Source of the DNA: Caulobacter sp.
GTDB taxonomy: Bacteria > Pseudomonadota > Alphaproteobacteria > Caulobacterales > Caulobacteraceae
Assembly (NCBI RefSeq): GCF_017744445.1
Contig: NZ_JAGIBH010000008.1
Location: forward strand, 124,001-188,000
DNA: 64,000 nt
Direction of reading: 5' to 3'
This document shows positions 51,561 to 61,053 of the stretch, one piece after another (within the stretch, counting starts at the first letter, position 1; the number at the start of each line of letters is the position of its first letter). Position numbers and translations under genes: made by a program. The notes beneath the pieces were generated by a model. That model saw only the letters and a program-made list of their open reading frames with translations, was not told the DNA's origin and did no database searches.

Positions 51561-53027
51561 TTATTCAGCGGCGGCGCGCAGCGCGGTCGTGGGACGAGCC
51601 CAGTCGGGACGCTGGTCGAGCTTGTAGGCCTTCTTAGGCAGGTTGTACGTCAGATCGACGATCAGCTCCTCGGCTTCGACGAGGTCCATGCGGTGCTCGG
51701 CGACCATGCGGCCCAGGAAGGCCGAGTCGACGCGGCGGGCCACGTCGTGGCGAGCCGGGATCGACAGGAAGGCGCGGGTGTCGTCGTTGAAGCCGACGGT
51801 GTTGTAGAAGCCGGCGGTTTCCGTGACCTGCTCGCGGAAGCGCATCATGCCTTCCGGGCTGTCGTGGAACCACCAGGACGGACCCAGCTTCAGCACCGGA
51901 TAGTGGCCGGCCAGCGGGGCCAGTTCGCGGCTGTAGACGGTCTCGTCCAGGGTGAACAGGATCACCGACAGGCGCGGATCATTGCCCAGGCGGGTCAGCA
52001 GCGGCTTCAGCGCCGAGACGTACTCGGTGCGCATCGGGATGTCGGCGCCCTTGTCGCGACCGTGGGTCTCGAGCAGGCCGACATTGTGGTTGCGGTGCGA
52101 GCCGGGGTGGATCTGCATGACCAGGCCGTCGTCCAGGCTCATCTTGGCCATTTCGGTCAGCATCTGGGCGCGGAACAGCTCGGCTTTCTCGGGCGTGATG
52201 TCGCCCTTCACCAGGCTCTGGAACAGGGCCTCGGCCTCGACGTCCGACAGGTCGGCGGTGGCGGCGGTCGGGTGGCCGTGGTCCGACGACGTCGCGCCGG
52301 CCTCGATGAAGGCCTGGCGGCGCAGGCGGTGGGCTTCGAGGTATTGCTTCCAGCTGTAGACGTCCTTGCCGGACACCTCGGCGAAGCGCTCGAACGAACG
52401 CGGCGAGCGCTCGTCCTCGAAGTCGATGACCGCGTCGGGACGGTAAGCGGTGATGACATGGCCGCCCCAGCCGCTCTCACGGATGGCCTGGTGGTGCTTG
52501 AGCACCTCATGCGGGCCTTCGGTCGTGGCCAGGGTCTCGATGTTGAAGCGGTCGAAAAGGGCGCGCGGACGGAAGGCGTCCGAAGCCAGCGCCTCGTTGA
52601 TGCGGTCGAAATAGTCGTCGGCGTTCGAGGCTTCCAGGAATTCGGTGAAGCCGAACACCTTGCTGAACACGTGGTTCAGCCAGATCCACGACGGCGTGCC
52701 GCGGAAGAGGTGGAAGTTGCTGGCGAACAGCTTCCAGGCCGCGCGCGGATCGGTGTCCGGCACGCCGGCCTTCGACCGCACCTTCAGGGCGTCCAGGCTG
52801 ATGCCCTGGCTGTAGAGCATGCGGTACAGATAGTGGTCCGGCGCCAGCAGCAGGTCGGTGGCGTCCTGGAACGGCTCGTTGGTCGCGAACCAGCTCGGAT
52901 CGGTGTGACCGTGCGGGCTGATGATCGGCAGGTCCTTGACCAGGCCGTACAGGCCCCGCGCGTACGAACGCGTGGTCGCATCCGACGGGAAAAGCCGATC
53001 TTCGTGGAAATTCAGAGGCCTGGGCAT
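51561..53027 (-). CDS. uxaC: Uronate isomerase
   Basis: A 488-residue TIM-barrel enzyme turning D-galacturonate or D-glucuronate into tagaturonate or fructuronate. Family blocks: MPRPLNFHEDRLFPSD, ISPHGHTDPSWFA (metal-type His pair), PSWIWLNHVFSKVFGF, and the C-terminal VGFNDDTRAFLSIPARHDVARRVDSAFLGRMV. First gene of uxaC-kduI-kduD. An operator at 53090 is 63 bases upstream. GGGAG is 12 bases before ATG 53027, somewhat far. Confidence 0.95.
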   Translation of the reverse strand: MPRPLNFHEDRLFPSDATTRSYARGLYGLVKDLPIISPHGHTDPSWFATNEPFQDATDLLLAPDHYLYRMLYSQGISLDALKVRSKAGVPDTDPRAAWKLFASNFHLFRGTPSWIWLNHVFSKVFGFTEFLEASNADDYFDRINEALASDAFRPRALFDRFNIETLATTEGPHEVLKHHQAIRESGWGGHVITAYRPDAVIDFEDERSPRSFERFAEVSGKDVYSWKQYLEAHRLRRQAFIEAGATSSDHGHPTAATADLSDVEAEALFQSLVKGDITPEKAELFRAQMLTEMAKMSLDDGLVMQIHPGSHRNHNVGLLETHGRDKGADIPMRTEYVSALKPLLTRLGNDPRLSVILFTLDETVYSRELAPLAGHYPVLKLGPSWWFHDSPEGMMRFREQVTETAGFYNTVGFNDDTRAFLSIPARHDVARRVDSAFLGRMVAEHRMDLVEAEELIVDLTYNLPKKAYKLDQRPDWARPTTALRAAAE

Positions 53028-53089
53028 GGCGATGCGTCTGCTCCCTTTATGACCGGCGGCTTCACGGACGGCCGCTGCTGCGGCCCGCT

Positions 53090-53105
53090 TGGTAACCGGT
53101 GTCAT
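53090..53105. promoter_or_regulatory. LacI-type uronate operator upstream of uxaC
   Basis: TGGTAACCGGTGTCAT, the exact reverse complement of the site at 46588. It lies between the regulator stop and the uxaC start. Confidence 0.85.
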
Positions 53106-53138
53106 GATCCGATGCAACCCGAAGGGGCCGCGAATGCT

Positions 53139-54212
53139 CTAGCTGGGAACCGGTCCCGAGGACTCACGGACCACCAGGCTCGGTTCGGTCTTGGTCGCGT
53201 CGCGCGGTTCGCGCCGCTCGACGCCGATCAGCTTTTCGGCGGCCATCTTACCGATCTCGCGGGTCGGCGTATGCACCGTGGTCAGCGGCGGCCAGACGGC
53301 CTGGGCGATCTGGAAGTCGTCGAAGCCGACAACGGTCAGGTCGGCGGGCACCGTCAGGCCGGCCTTGCGGGCCGACTGCAGGACGCCGGCGGCCATTTCG
53401 TCATTGCCGCAGAAGATCGCGGTCGGACGCGGCGTGCGCGCCAGCAGTTCGTCGCCGCAGGCCACGCCGGACTCGAAGGTATAGGCGCCCTGGACGATGT
53501 CCTTCGGATCCAGCTTCAGGCCGGCCTCGGCCAGGCCGTCCTCGAAGCCCCCTCGCCGCTCGTGCGACGAGCGGAAGGTGTCGGGACCGGAAATGAAGGC
53601 GATGGTCTTGTGGCCCAGTTCCAGGATGTGGCGCGCCGCCTGGGCGCCGCCCATCCGGTCGTGACCGACGATCATGTGCTCGGGCTTGTCCAGCTCGACC
53701 GAGGCGATCCGGATGTACGAGCAGCCGATCTCGTTCAGCAGCTTGGCGACGCGCTCGTCTTCCGACACCGACGGCGGCAGCACCACGCCATACAGCTTCT
53801 GGCGCTCCACGAACGAGCGGATGTCGGACAGGAAAGTCGGGCTGGCGCGGTTACAGGGGTGCACGACCAGCTCGAAGCCCGAACCGCGCATGCCGTCCAG
53901 CAGGCCCAGCTGCATGTTGACGACATACTGCGGGTTTGGGTTGTCGTAGATCATGCCGATCAGGAACGAGCGGCGGAACGCCAGGCCCCGGGCCTGAGGA
54001 TCGGGTGCATAGCCCCACTCGGCGATTACAGCCTCGATCCGCTCCCGCGTCTCGTCGCGGACGAACGGCGACTGGTTGATCACGCGGGAGACGGTCTTCT
54101 TCGAAACCCCCGCCAATCTCGCGATGTCGTTGATCGTGGCGCGGCGGCGACCGCCCTCCACGCTCTCACTGTCTTCGGCCGGGGTCGAGGAAGGCGTCTT
54201 CGAAGAGTTCAC
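53139..54212 (-). CDS. LacI-family repressor, probable uronate regulator
   Basis: A 357-residue regulator. After an acidic/Ser-rich N-terminal tail the LacI helix-turn-helix ATINDIARLAGVSKKTVSRVINQ (about 26-48) and hinge helix PDPQARGLAFRR lead into a periplasmic-binding-type effector domain (IGMIYDNPNPQYVVNMQLGLLDGM; FCGNDEMAAGV; VVGFDDFQIAQAV). GTG start. It is divergent from uxaA and upstream of uxaC, with operators on both sides, so it is the natural candidate to bind all the ACCGGT-centred sites. The inducer is probably a uronate or 2-keto-3-deoxygluconate. Confidence 0.93.
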   Translation of the reverse strand: MNSSKTPSSTPAEDSESVEGGRRRATINDIARLAGVSKKTVSRVINQSPFVRDETRERIEAVIAEWGYAPDPQARGLAFRRSFLIGMIYDNPNPQYVVNMQLGLLDGMRGSGFELVVHPCNRASPTFLSDIRSFVERQKLYGVVLPPSVSEDERVAKLLNEIGCSYIRIASVELDKPEHMIVGHDRMGGAQAARHILELGHKTIAFISGPDTFRSSHERRGGFEDGLAEAGLKLDPKDIVQGAYTFESGVACGDELLARTPRPTAIFCGNDEMAAGVLQSARKAGLTVPADLTVVGFDDFQIAQAVWPPLTTVHTPTREIGKMAAEKLIGVERREPRDATKTEPSLVVRESSGPVPS

Positions 54213-54304
54213 GGCGTTTCCAGCAGCCTAAGTCGTTTTCTTTTGTCATACTCTAGCGGCGTAAGCATCGCCAACCTAGGTCGAAACGTCTGCTTGCGAC
54301 CCGG

Positions 54305-54320
54305 CTGACACCGGTTACCA
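54305..54320. promoter_or_regulatory. LacI-type uronate operator upstream of uxaA
   Basis: CTGACACCGGTTACCA; 15 of 16 bases match the site at 46588. It lies about 55-68 bases before uxaA and about 95 bases from the regulator start, so it could control both directions. Confidence 0.83.
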
Positions 54321-54372
54321 TGTCAATGAATGTGCAAATCGACGACACTCCTTCTGGCGACGACGATCCAAG

Positions 54373-55881
54373 ATGACTGAAACGACCCTGGCCCAGCGCG
54401 AATCGATCCACCCGGTGGACCCCCGTGATCACGTGGCGACCGCCCTGCGCGACCTCGTCGCCGGCGAGACCCTGGACCTGCACGGCCAAGCCATCGTGGT
54501 GAGCTCCGACATCCCCAAGGGCCACAAGATCGCTATCCGGGTTGCCAGCGCTGGCAGCGACGTCTTGAAGTACGGCTGGCCGATCGGCCGGGCGGTTGTG
54601 GACATCGCCGTGGGCGACCACGTCCACGTCCACAACGTCCACACCCGCCTGGAAGGCGTCGAGGGCTACAGCTTCGCTCCGACCGCGCCGGAACCGCACG
54701 CCGACGTCCCTGCCCGCACCTTCGAAGGCTATCGCCGCAAGAACGGCCGGGCCGGCACCCGAAACGAGATCTGGGTGCTGTGTACCGTCGGCTGCGTGGC
54801 TAACACCGCCCGTCGCATCGCCGAGAAAGCCAACCAGCGCTTCGCCGGCCGCGTCGACGGCGTCTTCGCCTTCCCGCACCCGTTCGGCTGCTCGCAGCTG
54901 GGCGACGACCTGTCCCACACCCGCAAGCTGATCGCCGCCCTGGCCAGCCACCCCAATGCCGGCGGCGTGCTGCTGCTGGGCCTGGGTTGCGAGAACAACC
55001 AGCTCAAGGCCCTGCTGGACAACGCCCCGGAGATCGACCGTGATCGCCTGAAGAGCTTCACCACCCAGATGGTGGAGGACGAGCTGGAAGACGGCCTGGC
55101 CGCCGTCGAGGCCCTGGTCGAACTGGCCGAGCAGGACAAGCGCGAGCCGATCCCGGTTTCGGAACTGGTGGTGGGCCTCAAGTGCGGCGGCTCGGACGGC
55201 TTCTCGGGCGTCACGGCCAACCCGCTGGTCGGCCGCATCGCCGACAAGGTCGCCGACGCCGGCGGCACGCCGGTGCTGACCGAGATCCCCGAGGTCTTCG
55301 GGGCCGAGAACGTGCTGCTGCAGCGCGCCGCCAGCCGCGAGATCTTTGACCAGGCCGTGGCGGTGATCGACGACTTCAAGCGCTACTTCATCGACAACAA
55401 CCAGCCGATCTACGAGAACCCCTCGCCCGGCAACATCGCCGGCGGCATCACCACGCTGGAGGAAAAATCCCTCGGCGCGGTGCAGAAGGGCGGCCGGGCT
55501 CAGTTGGTCGAGGTGCTGCGCTACGGCGAGAAGGTCGGCCCGCACGGCCTGACCTTCCTGGAAGCGCCCGGCAATGACGCGGTGTCCTCGACGGCCCTGA
55601 CCGCCGCCGGCGCCACGGTGATCCTGTTCACCACCGGCCGTGGCACGCCGCTGGGCTTCCCCGCCCCGACCCTGAAGATCGCCTCCAACTCGGGCCTGGC
55701 CCAGCGCAAGCCGGGCTGGATCGACTTCGACGCCGGCCAGGTGCTGGAGGGCGTCTCGATGGACGACGCCGCCGATCGCCTGATGGACCTCGTGGTCGAC
55801 ACCGCCTCGGGCAAGGCCACCAAGGCCGAGCTGAACGGCGAGCGCGAGATCGCCATCTGGAAATCGGGCGTGACCCTCTAG
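54373..55881 (+). CDS. uxaA: Altronate dehydratase
   Basis: A 502-residue enzyme that dehydrates D-altronate to 2-keto-3-deoxygluconate. Domains: SAF-like N-terminal domain (about 1-95, HPVDPRDHVATALRDL) and the large UxaA domain with GYRRKNGRAGTRNEIWVLCTVGCVANT, FPHPFGCSQLGDD, LGLGCENNQL and LKCGGSDGFSGVTANP; the cysteines in these blocks are the expected iron-site ligands. Divergent from the LacI gene, and followed by the reductase gene after 89 bases. Confidence 0.95.
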   Translation: MTETTLAQRESIHPVDPRDHVATALRDLVAGETLDLHGQAIVVSSDIPKGHKIAIRVASAGSDVLKYGWPIGRAVVDIAVGDHVHVHNVHTRLEGVEGYSFAPTAPEPHADVPARTFEGYRRKNGRAGTRNEIWVLCTVGCVANTARRIAEKANQRFAGRVDGVFAFPHPFGCSQLGDDLSHTRKLIAALASHPNAGGVLLLGLGCENNQLKALLDNAPEIDRDRLKSFTTQMVEDELEDGLAAVEALVELAEQDKREPIPVSELVVGLKCGGSDGFSGVTANPLVGRIADKVADAGGTPVLTEIPEVFGAENVLLQRAASREIFDQAVAVIDDFKRYFIDNNQPIYENPSPGNIAGGITTLEEKSLGAVQKGGRAQLVEVLRYGEKVGPHGLTFLEAPGNDAVSSTALTAAGATVILFTTGRGTPLGFPAPTLKIASNSGLAQRKPGWIDFDAGQVLEGVSMDDAADRLMDLVVDTASGKATKAELNGEREIAIWKSGVTL

Positions 55882-55970
55882 ACCAAAATGGTCAAGCCAA
55901 TTGCCAGCAAGGTCAGACTACAGCATGTAGGCTGCCTCTCCTTCCCCTACGAAACTTCAGGCGTGCTCCC

Positions 55971-57419
55971 TTGACGGCTTCTTCCGCGACCTCCCCCGCC
56001 CTGCGTCTGAGCGCCACCAGCTTTCCGGGCGCCGTCCCGGGCACGGTCCTGCCGACCTATGATCGCGATAAGGTCGAGATCGGTGTCGTCCACTTCGGCC
56101 CCGGCGCCTTCCACCGCGCTCACCAGGCCTTTTATTTCGACCAGCTGCTGGCCAAGGACCCGCGCTGGGGGATCTGCGCCGTCTCGCTGAAGAGCCCGGG
56201 CGTCCGCGACGCCCTAGTCCCGCAGGACGGCCTCTACACCCTGGCCCAACTGGACGCCGAGACCACCTTCCGCGTCATCGGCGCGATCCGCGAGGTGCTG
56301 GTCGCGCCCGAGGATCCGCCGTCGGTCTTCGCCCGCCTGGCCGCCCCGACCACCCGCATCGTCACCCTGACCGTCACCGAGAAGGGCTACACCCTGTCGG
56401 CCGATGGCGGGCTGGACGAGAACCACCCCGACATCGTCCACGACCTGGCCAATCCGCGCGAACCCAAGAGCGCCGTCGGCTATATCGTCGAGGGCCTGCG
56501 CCGCCGCTTCGCCGCCGGCCTCGCCCCCTACGCTGTCGTGGCCTGTGATAACCTCGCCGACAACGGCTGGCGCCTGAAGGCGGCCGTGGTGGCCTTCGCC
56601 GGCAAGGTCGATGCGGATCTCGCCGCCTGGATCGACGCCAATGGCAGCTTCCCGCGCACCATGGTCGACAGCATCACGCCGGCCACCGACGACGCCCTGC
56701 GCGCTCGCGTCCAGACCGCCACCGGGCTGGAAGACGCCTGGCCGATCCAGCGTGAAGCCTTCACCCAATGGGTGGTCGAGGACGTGCTGCCGTCGGATGC
56801 GCCGGACCTGGCCAGCGTCGGCGTCATCCTGACCGACGACGTGCGCGGCTTCGAGCGCGCCAAGCTGCGCCTGCTGAACGGCGTGCACTCGACCCTGGCC
56901 TACGTCGGCATTCTGCGCGGCCACGAGACGGTGTTCGAAGCCGTCAGCGACCCGGTGCTGGAGACCCTGGCCCGCGAGATGATGGCCAAGGATATCATCC
57001 CGACGCTCACGGCTCCGCGCGGTCTGGACCTGGCCGAATACGCCGAGGCCATCCTGGCCCGCTTCCGCAATCCCGAGATCCGCCACCTGCTGGCCCAGAT
57101 CGCCTGGGACGGCACCCAGAAGCTGCCCTTCCGCATCCTGGGTACCCTGACCGAGACCCTGGACGCCGGCCGCTCGATCGAGCGCCTGGCGATCCCGCTG
57201 GCGGCCTGGATGCGGTTCATCGCCCTGCGCGCCAAGACCGGTGAGGCTATCACCGACCCGCTGCACGACAAGCTGACCGAGATCGGCGTGGGCGTGACCG
57301 GCGACGCCAAGACCGACGTCGCCGCCTTCCTGGCGCTGGACAGCGTCTTCCCGGCCAAGCTGACCGGCAACGCGACGTTCGTGGAAGCGGTCGAGAAGGC
57401 CTACGCCGACTTAGCTTAG
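55971..57419 (+). CDS. Mannitol-dehydrogenase-family uronate reductase (UxuB-like)
   Basis: A 482-residue polyol/uronate dehydrogenase. NAD-domain start IGVVHFGPGAFHRAHQAFYFDQLL, AVVACDNLADNGWRLK, TMVDSITPAT, and the catalytic-lysine region FERAKLRLLNGVHSTLAYVG. By family it looks like fructuronate reductase (UxuB) or mannitol dehydrogenase. Because the operon encodes altronate rather than mannonate dehydratase, its working substrate may be tagaturonate. The start is a TTG at 55971; no better start codon is in frame. A short repeat-terminator follows. Confidence 0.9.
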   Translation: MTASSATSPALRLSATSFPGAVPGTVLPTYDRDKVEIGVVHFGPGAFHRAHQAFYFDQLLAKDPRWGICAVSLKSPGVRDALVPQDGLYTLAQLDAETTFRVIGAIREVLVAPEDPPSVFARLAAPTTRIVTLTVTEKGYTLSADGGLDENHPDIVHDLANPREPKSAVGYIVEGLRRRFAAGLAPYAVVACDNLADNGWRLKAAVVAFAGKVDADLAAWIDANGSFPRTMVDSITPATDDALRARVQTATGLEDAWPIQREAFTQWVVEDVLPSDAPDLASVGVILTDDVRGFERAKLRLLNGVHSTLAYVGILRGHETVFEAVSDPVLETLAREMMAKDIIPTLTAPRGLDLAEYAEAILARFRNPEIRHLLAQIAWDGTQKLPFRILGTLTETLDAGRSIERLAIPLAAWMRFIALRAKTGEAITDPLHDKLTEIGVGVTGDAKTDVAAFLALDSVFPAKLTGNATFVEAVEKAYADLA

Positions 57420-57425
57420 TTTACC

Positions 57426-57448
57426 GTCATCCCGCGCTGCGGGATGAC
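57426..57448. terminator. Short bidirectional hairpin (GTCATCCCGC type)
   Basis: GTCATCCCGC, GCT loop, GCGGGATGAC: perfect 10-bp stem between converging genes. It has the same ends as the longer intergenic repeats but with almost no spacer, as if a collapsed copy. No T-run, so terminator function is inferred from position. Confidence 0.6.
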
Positions 57449-57455
57449 TTAGGGC

Positions 57456-58016
57456 CTAGCGGGTCACACCCTTTGCGGTCAGCACCGGCACGACGGTGCT
57501 GACCAGGATCTCCAGATCAAACACGAAGGAACGCCTGGCCAGGTACTCGGCGTCCAGCGCCACCTTGTCCGGAATGGCCAGTTCGTCGCGGCCATTGATC
57601 TGCGCCCAGCCGGTGACCCCGGGACGCAGCACGTCGACGCCGGCCGCCTGGCGCGCCGCGATCAGGTCGTCCTGGTTAAACAGCGCCGGGCGAGGCCCGA
57701 CCAGGCTCATATAGCCGACCAGCACGCTCCATAGCTGCGGCAGCTCGTCGAGGCTGAGCTTGCGCATCAGCGGCCCCACCGGCGTCAGCCATCGGTCCGG
57801 ATCCTCCAGCAGGTGCGTGGCGACCTCGGGCGTATCGATGCGCATGGTGCGGAACTTGGGCATCGGGAACAGGGCTGAGCCCTTCCCTACCCGCTGCGAC
57901 CAGTAGAGGCCCGGCCCCGGCGAGGTCAGACGCACCAGGCCCCACAGAACGACGAGCGGCAGGGCCAGCGCGATCAGGCCGATCGCCGCCGCCGTGAAAT
58001 CGAAAAGGCGTTTCAC
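57456..58016 (-). CDS. Bacterial sugar transferase (undecaprenyl-phosphate glycosyl-1-phosphate transferase core)
   Basis: A 186-residue small monotopic phosphoglycosyl transferase: MKRLFDFTAAAIGLIALALPLVVLWGLVRLTSPGPGLYWSQRVGKGS (re-entrant membrane helix), PKFRTMR, LRKLSLDELPQLWSVLVGYMSLVGPRP (catalytic Asp-Glu in LDELPQL), PGVTGWAQINGRDEL. It transfers a sugar phosphate to undecaprenyl phosphate to start a polysaccharide. GTG start immediately follows the tipN stop codon (TAG then GTG), so translation is coupled to tipN. Comparable to the Pss/HfsE enzymes of Caulobacter. Confidence 0.92.
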   Translation of the reverse strand: MKRLFDFTAAAIGLIALALPLVVLWGLVRLTSPGPGLYWSQRVGKGSALFPMPKFRTMRIDTPEVATHLLEDPDRWLTPVGPLMRKLSLDELPQLWSVLVGYMSLVGPRPALFNQDDLIAARQAAGVDVLRPGVTGWAQINGRDELAIPDKVALDAEYLARRSFVFDLEILVSTVVPVLTAKGVTR

Positions 58017-60689
58017 CTAGCGCAGGTCGCCGCTGGCCGCGTCGAGCAGCAGATAGGCTCGGCCCGCGTCCGACGACAGCAGCGCCGCCAGCAGGAAACC
58101 CTCACGATCCTGGCCCGCGGCTTCCTCGATCATGCCGGAATAGCGCGCCAGGAACCGCTCGGTATTGCCCTTCAGCGTGGCGTCCGAGAACAGGCGGCGG
58201 ACCAAGCGGCGGATGGCGGCGGGCGCCAGGCGCTTGACCACCTCGCGGGCGCCGACGGCGTCGCGGGTCTGCAGGGCGGCGGCGATCTCGTCGATGCGGC
58301 CGCGCGGCAGCAGGGCGTGCGGATCGATGCCCATGGCGGTGATCTCGGCGGCCAGCTTCTCGCCTAGACCGGTATCGCCCGGCGTGCTGTTCTCGATGCC
58401 GGCCAGCAGGTTGCGCCAGCTCCAGCCGCCCTCGCCGTCCGGCTCGGGCGCGGGCTGGCCGGCCTGCTTGCGAGTAGAGGCCTGCTCGAACACCGAGCGG
58501 AACTCCTCGTCGGTGGCCGTCGGGGTCAGGCGCAGGCGACGACGATCGGCCGGCGGCTCGTCCTCATCCTCGAACTCGATCATCGGCAGAGGATCGGCCG
58601 GAGGCGGCGGCGCGGCCGTGCGGGTCCGCATCGGCGGCGCGGTGGCCGAGGTCGTGCGGGCGGCCACGGTCGAGGCGCTGGACGCGGTGACGGCGCCGGC
58701 CGCCTCGCTCAGCATCTCGTAGTTGCGGCGCACGCGCTCCTGGAAGGCCTGGTCGATCGCGGCCGTCTCCTCGGCGGTGCGACGGATGGCGTTCATCAAG
58801 TGCTCGACGCCCTGCTCGATCGAGACACGGACCTCGCCGGCCTTGTGCAGCGCTTCGGCCGGCAAATCGGCGGTGCGCTTGCCGATCTCGGCCAGCATGG
58901 CTTCCAGCTCGTCCAGCGTGCCACGCGCGGCGGCGACGGAGTCGGCCAGCTTCTGCGAGGTGCGGGCGCCGGCCTGCTCCACCATCTGGGCCGAGTGCTC
59001 GATGATGTCGCGCGCCTCTTCCATGCGGGATTCGAACACCGCGTCGGCCTTCTGACCGGCGGCGAAGGCGATCTCGTTCAGCTGGTCGACGCGGCTGCGG
59101 GCGGCCTCGACACGCGCCTCGACGCTCTCGCCGGCCTTGATCGCAGCCTCGGCCATGGCTTCCATGGCGGCCTTCAGCTCGTCCTCCAGCAGGGTGCGCT
59201 GCTGTTCGGCGGCGTCGCCGATGGTTTCGAGCGTCTTCTTGGCGTTGTCGGCGAAGGCCTCGCGCTGGGCGGTGGCGTTCTCGCCCATCTCGCGGAACTG
59301 GTCGGCGGCCGCGCTGATCAGGCCGCGCAGGATCTCCGCGCCCATCGAGGCGGTGTCCGACAGCTCGGTGGCGCCGACGCGGGTGTAGGCCACGAACTCG
59401 GTGAGCTGGGCGGTGCGGGTCTCGGCCTCGGCGGCGAAGTCTTCCTGTTCCGAGCGTAGGGCCTGGCTGATCTCGACCAAGGCGGCGCGCTGAGCGGCCA
59501 GGCTCTTCTCGACGGCGTTGACCTGGTCGCCGACGCCGGTCCCGGCGGTTTCCAGACGAGCGATCTGGCGCGACAGGTCCTCGGCCCCGACGCGAGCGGC
59601 GTCCGAGGCTTCAGCAGCGGCGGCAGCCAGGTCGGCGGCGCGGGCGGCCAGGGCGGCCTCGGCCTCGCGCAGCTGGGTCTCGGCCAGGTCGGAGGCCTCG
59701 GCCACCATGCGGGCCTGGCTGCCGATCGCGTCGACCACCGCCGTGGAGCGGGCGTCCAGCGACTGCGACAGGGTCTCCATCGCGGTGCGCTCGTGGCTCA
59801 AGCCCTGGGCCAACTGGTTGGCCATCTTGGCCGACTCGCCAGCGGCTTCGGCCAGGCGGGCGGTCTCTTCGGCCAGCGCCTGGCGCAGCGAGATGATATG
59901 CTCGCGCGCCCGTTCGGCGGCGGCGGCGGCGTCCTCGACGCCCTGGCGCATGGCCTCGGCGGCGCTGGAGGCGCCAACGGAGGCCAGGGCGGCCGGGGTG
60001 ACGATGCGGTCGGTCAGGGTGCGGGTGCGACGCAACTCGTCCGCGATGCCCGTGGCCTGGCGCAACAGATAGGCGCCCAGCAGGGTCAGCAGGGCCGGCC
60101 CGATGGCCAGGCCCGCGAATACCATCAGCGCGAAGCCCTCGACCTTGAAGGCCGGCACGCCGCGGGCGAAGCCCAGGGCGAAGGCGATCGGGGCCAGGGC
60201 CCACAGGGCGGCGATGGCGGTGGCGATCGTCCAGAACAGCACGCCCGACATCCGGCGCGGCGCGGGCTCGGCGGTCAGGGGCACGGGCGCTTCGGACACG
60301 GGACCGCGCAGGTCCAGGGCGGCCTCGCGCTTCTCGGTCTTGGCCGGCGCGGCGGTCGCGCTCTCGACGATCGGCGCGGGCGGCTGGACGCCAAAGGCCA
60401 GCGAGGTGGCCGGCTTCAGCTCGGGCTCGGCGAAGCTGGTCACGGGCTCGGGCGCCGGCTCGCGGCGACGGCGCGAGCGCACGGCCGACGGCGGCGGCAC
60501 GGCCAGGTCGTCGTGCAGGGTCTCTTGCAGGCTCAGCGGCTCGGCGGTGGGAATCTCCGCCTCGGGTTCAGCAAAGGACGTGGTCTCGGGCAACTCCGGA
60601 GGGAGTTCGGGCGCGATCTTGGTGTCCTCGGGAGGAGTTTCCGTCGGCGTCGCGGAGAAATCGAGCGGTTGGCGCTTCTTAGGCTTCAT
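58017..60689 (-). CDS. tipN: TipN-like cell-polarity protein
   Basis: About 890 residues. Acidic, proline-rich N-terminal region (1-170), two membrane helices (about 174-200 and 205-235; GVLFWTIATAIAALWALAPIAFALGFA and FALMVFAGLAIGPALLTLLGAYLL), then a very long Ala/Glu-rich coiled coil (about 240-690) and a globular C-terminal part (about 720-890, EEFRSVFEQASTRKQ to LLLDAASGDLR). Size and layout match C. crescentus TipN (888 residues in my memory), which marks the new pole, positions the flagellum and helps chromosome segregation. I take ATG 60689 (MKPKKRQPLDFS). The sugar transferase gene is translationally linked downstream. Confidence 0.93.
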   Translation of the reverse strand: MKPKKRQPLDFSATPTETPPEDTKIAPELPPELPETTSFAEPEAEIPTAEPLSLQETLHDDLAVPPPSAVRSRRRREPAPEPVTSFAEPELKPATSLAFGVQPPAPIVESATAAPAKTEKREAALDLRGPVSEAPVPLTAEPAPRRMSGVLFWTIATAIAALWALAPIAFALGFARGVPAFKVEGFALMVFAGLAIGPALLTLLGAYLLRQATGIADELRRTRTLTDRIVTPAALASVGASSAAEAMRQGVEDAAAAAERAREHIISLRQALAEETARLAEAAGESAKMANQLAQGLSHERTAMETLSQSLDARSTAVVDAIGSQARMVAEASDLAETQLREAEAALAARAADLAAAAAEASDAARVGAEDLSRQIARLETAGTGVGDQVNAVEKSLAAQRAALVEISQALRSEQEDFAAEAETRTAQLTEFVAYTRVGATELSDTASMGAEILRGLISAAADQFREMGENATAQREAFADNAKKTLETIGDAAEQQRTLLEDELKAAMEAMAEAAIKAGESVEARVEAARSRVDQLNEIAFAAGQKADAVFESRMEEARDIIEHSAQMVEQAGARTSQKLADSVAAARGTLDELEAMLAEIGKRTADLPAEALHKAGEVRVSIEQGVEHLMNAIRRTAEETAAIDQAFQERVRRNYEMLSEAAGAVTASSASTVAARTTSATAPPMRTRTAAPPPPADPLPMIEFEDEDEPPADRRRLRLTPTATDEEFRSVFEQASTRKQAGQPAPEPDGEGGWSWRNLLAGIENSTPGDTGLGEKLAAEITAMGIDPHALLPRGRIDEIAAALQTRDAVGAREVVKRLAPAAIRRLVRRLFSDATLKGNTERFLARYSGMIEEAAGQDREGFLLAALLSSDAGRAYLLLDAASGDLR

Positions 60690-60846
60690 ACACAGCCAGG
60701 GTCCTAAAGCGTCGGCGAGGGGGCGCAGAGACAACCTTCGCGCGCCGGACCCCTCCTTCGCGTGTCACATGAACCTAACGGTGAAACGCCCTGACGGAAA
60801 GCAACTTTGCTTATGTTTGCAGGGGTTGCGGCGTCTGGAAGCGCCT

Positions 60847-61053
60847 TCAGGCGTCGCGCGCGGCGGTGGCGGGGGCGCTGACGGCGATCGGCATCGGCTT
60901 GACCAGGTCGCGCGGCGAGCGAGCGACGGTCTTGTGCTGTGCCTGGCTCTTGATGTGAGGGCATGCCTGCTCGACCGCCACGCCGAACTGGCACAGCGCG
61001 AACGACGATAGCCAAACGATCGCCACGGCCAACATTTCGGTCAGGAAGCCCAT
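60847..61053 (-). CDS. Small single-pass membrane protein upstream of tipN
   Basis: A 68-residue frame, MGFLTEMLAVAIVWLSSFALCQFGVAVEQACPHIKSQAQHK, with one N-terminal hydrophobic segment, two or three cysteines and a polar tail ending AATAARDA-like. GAGGTGG precedes ATG 61053. It lies about 157 bases before tipN on the same strand. Short length makes it uncertain; function unknown. Confidence 0.5.
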   Translation of the reverse strand: MGFLTEMLAVAIVWLSSFALCQFGVAVEQACPHIKSQAQHKTVARSPRDLVKPMPIAVSAPATAARDA

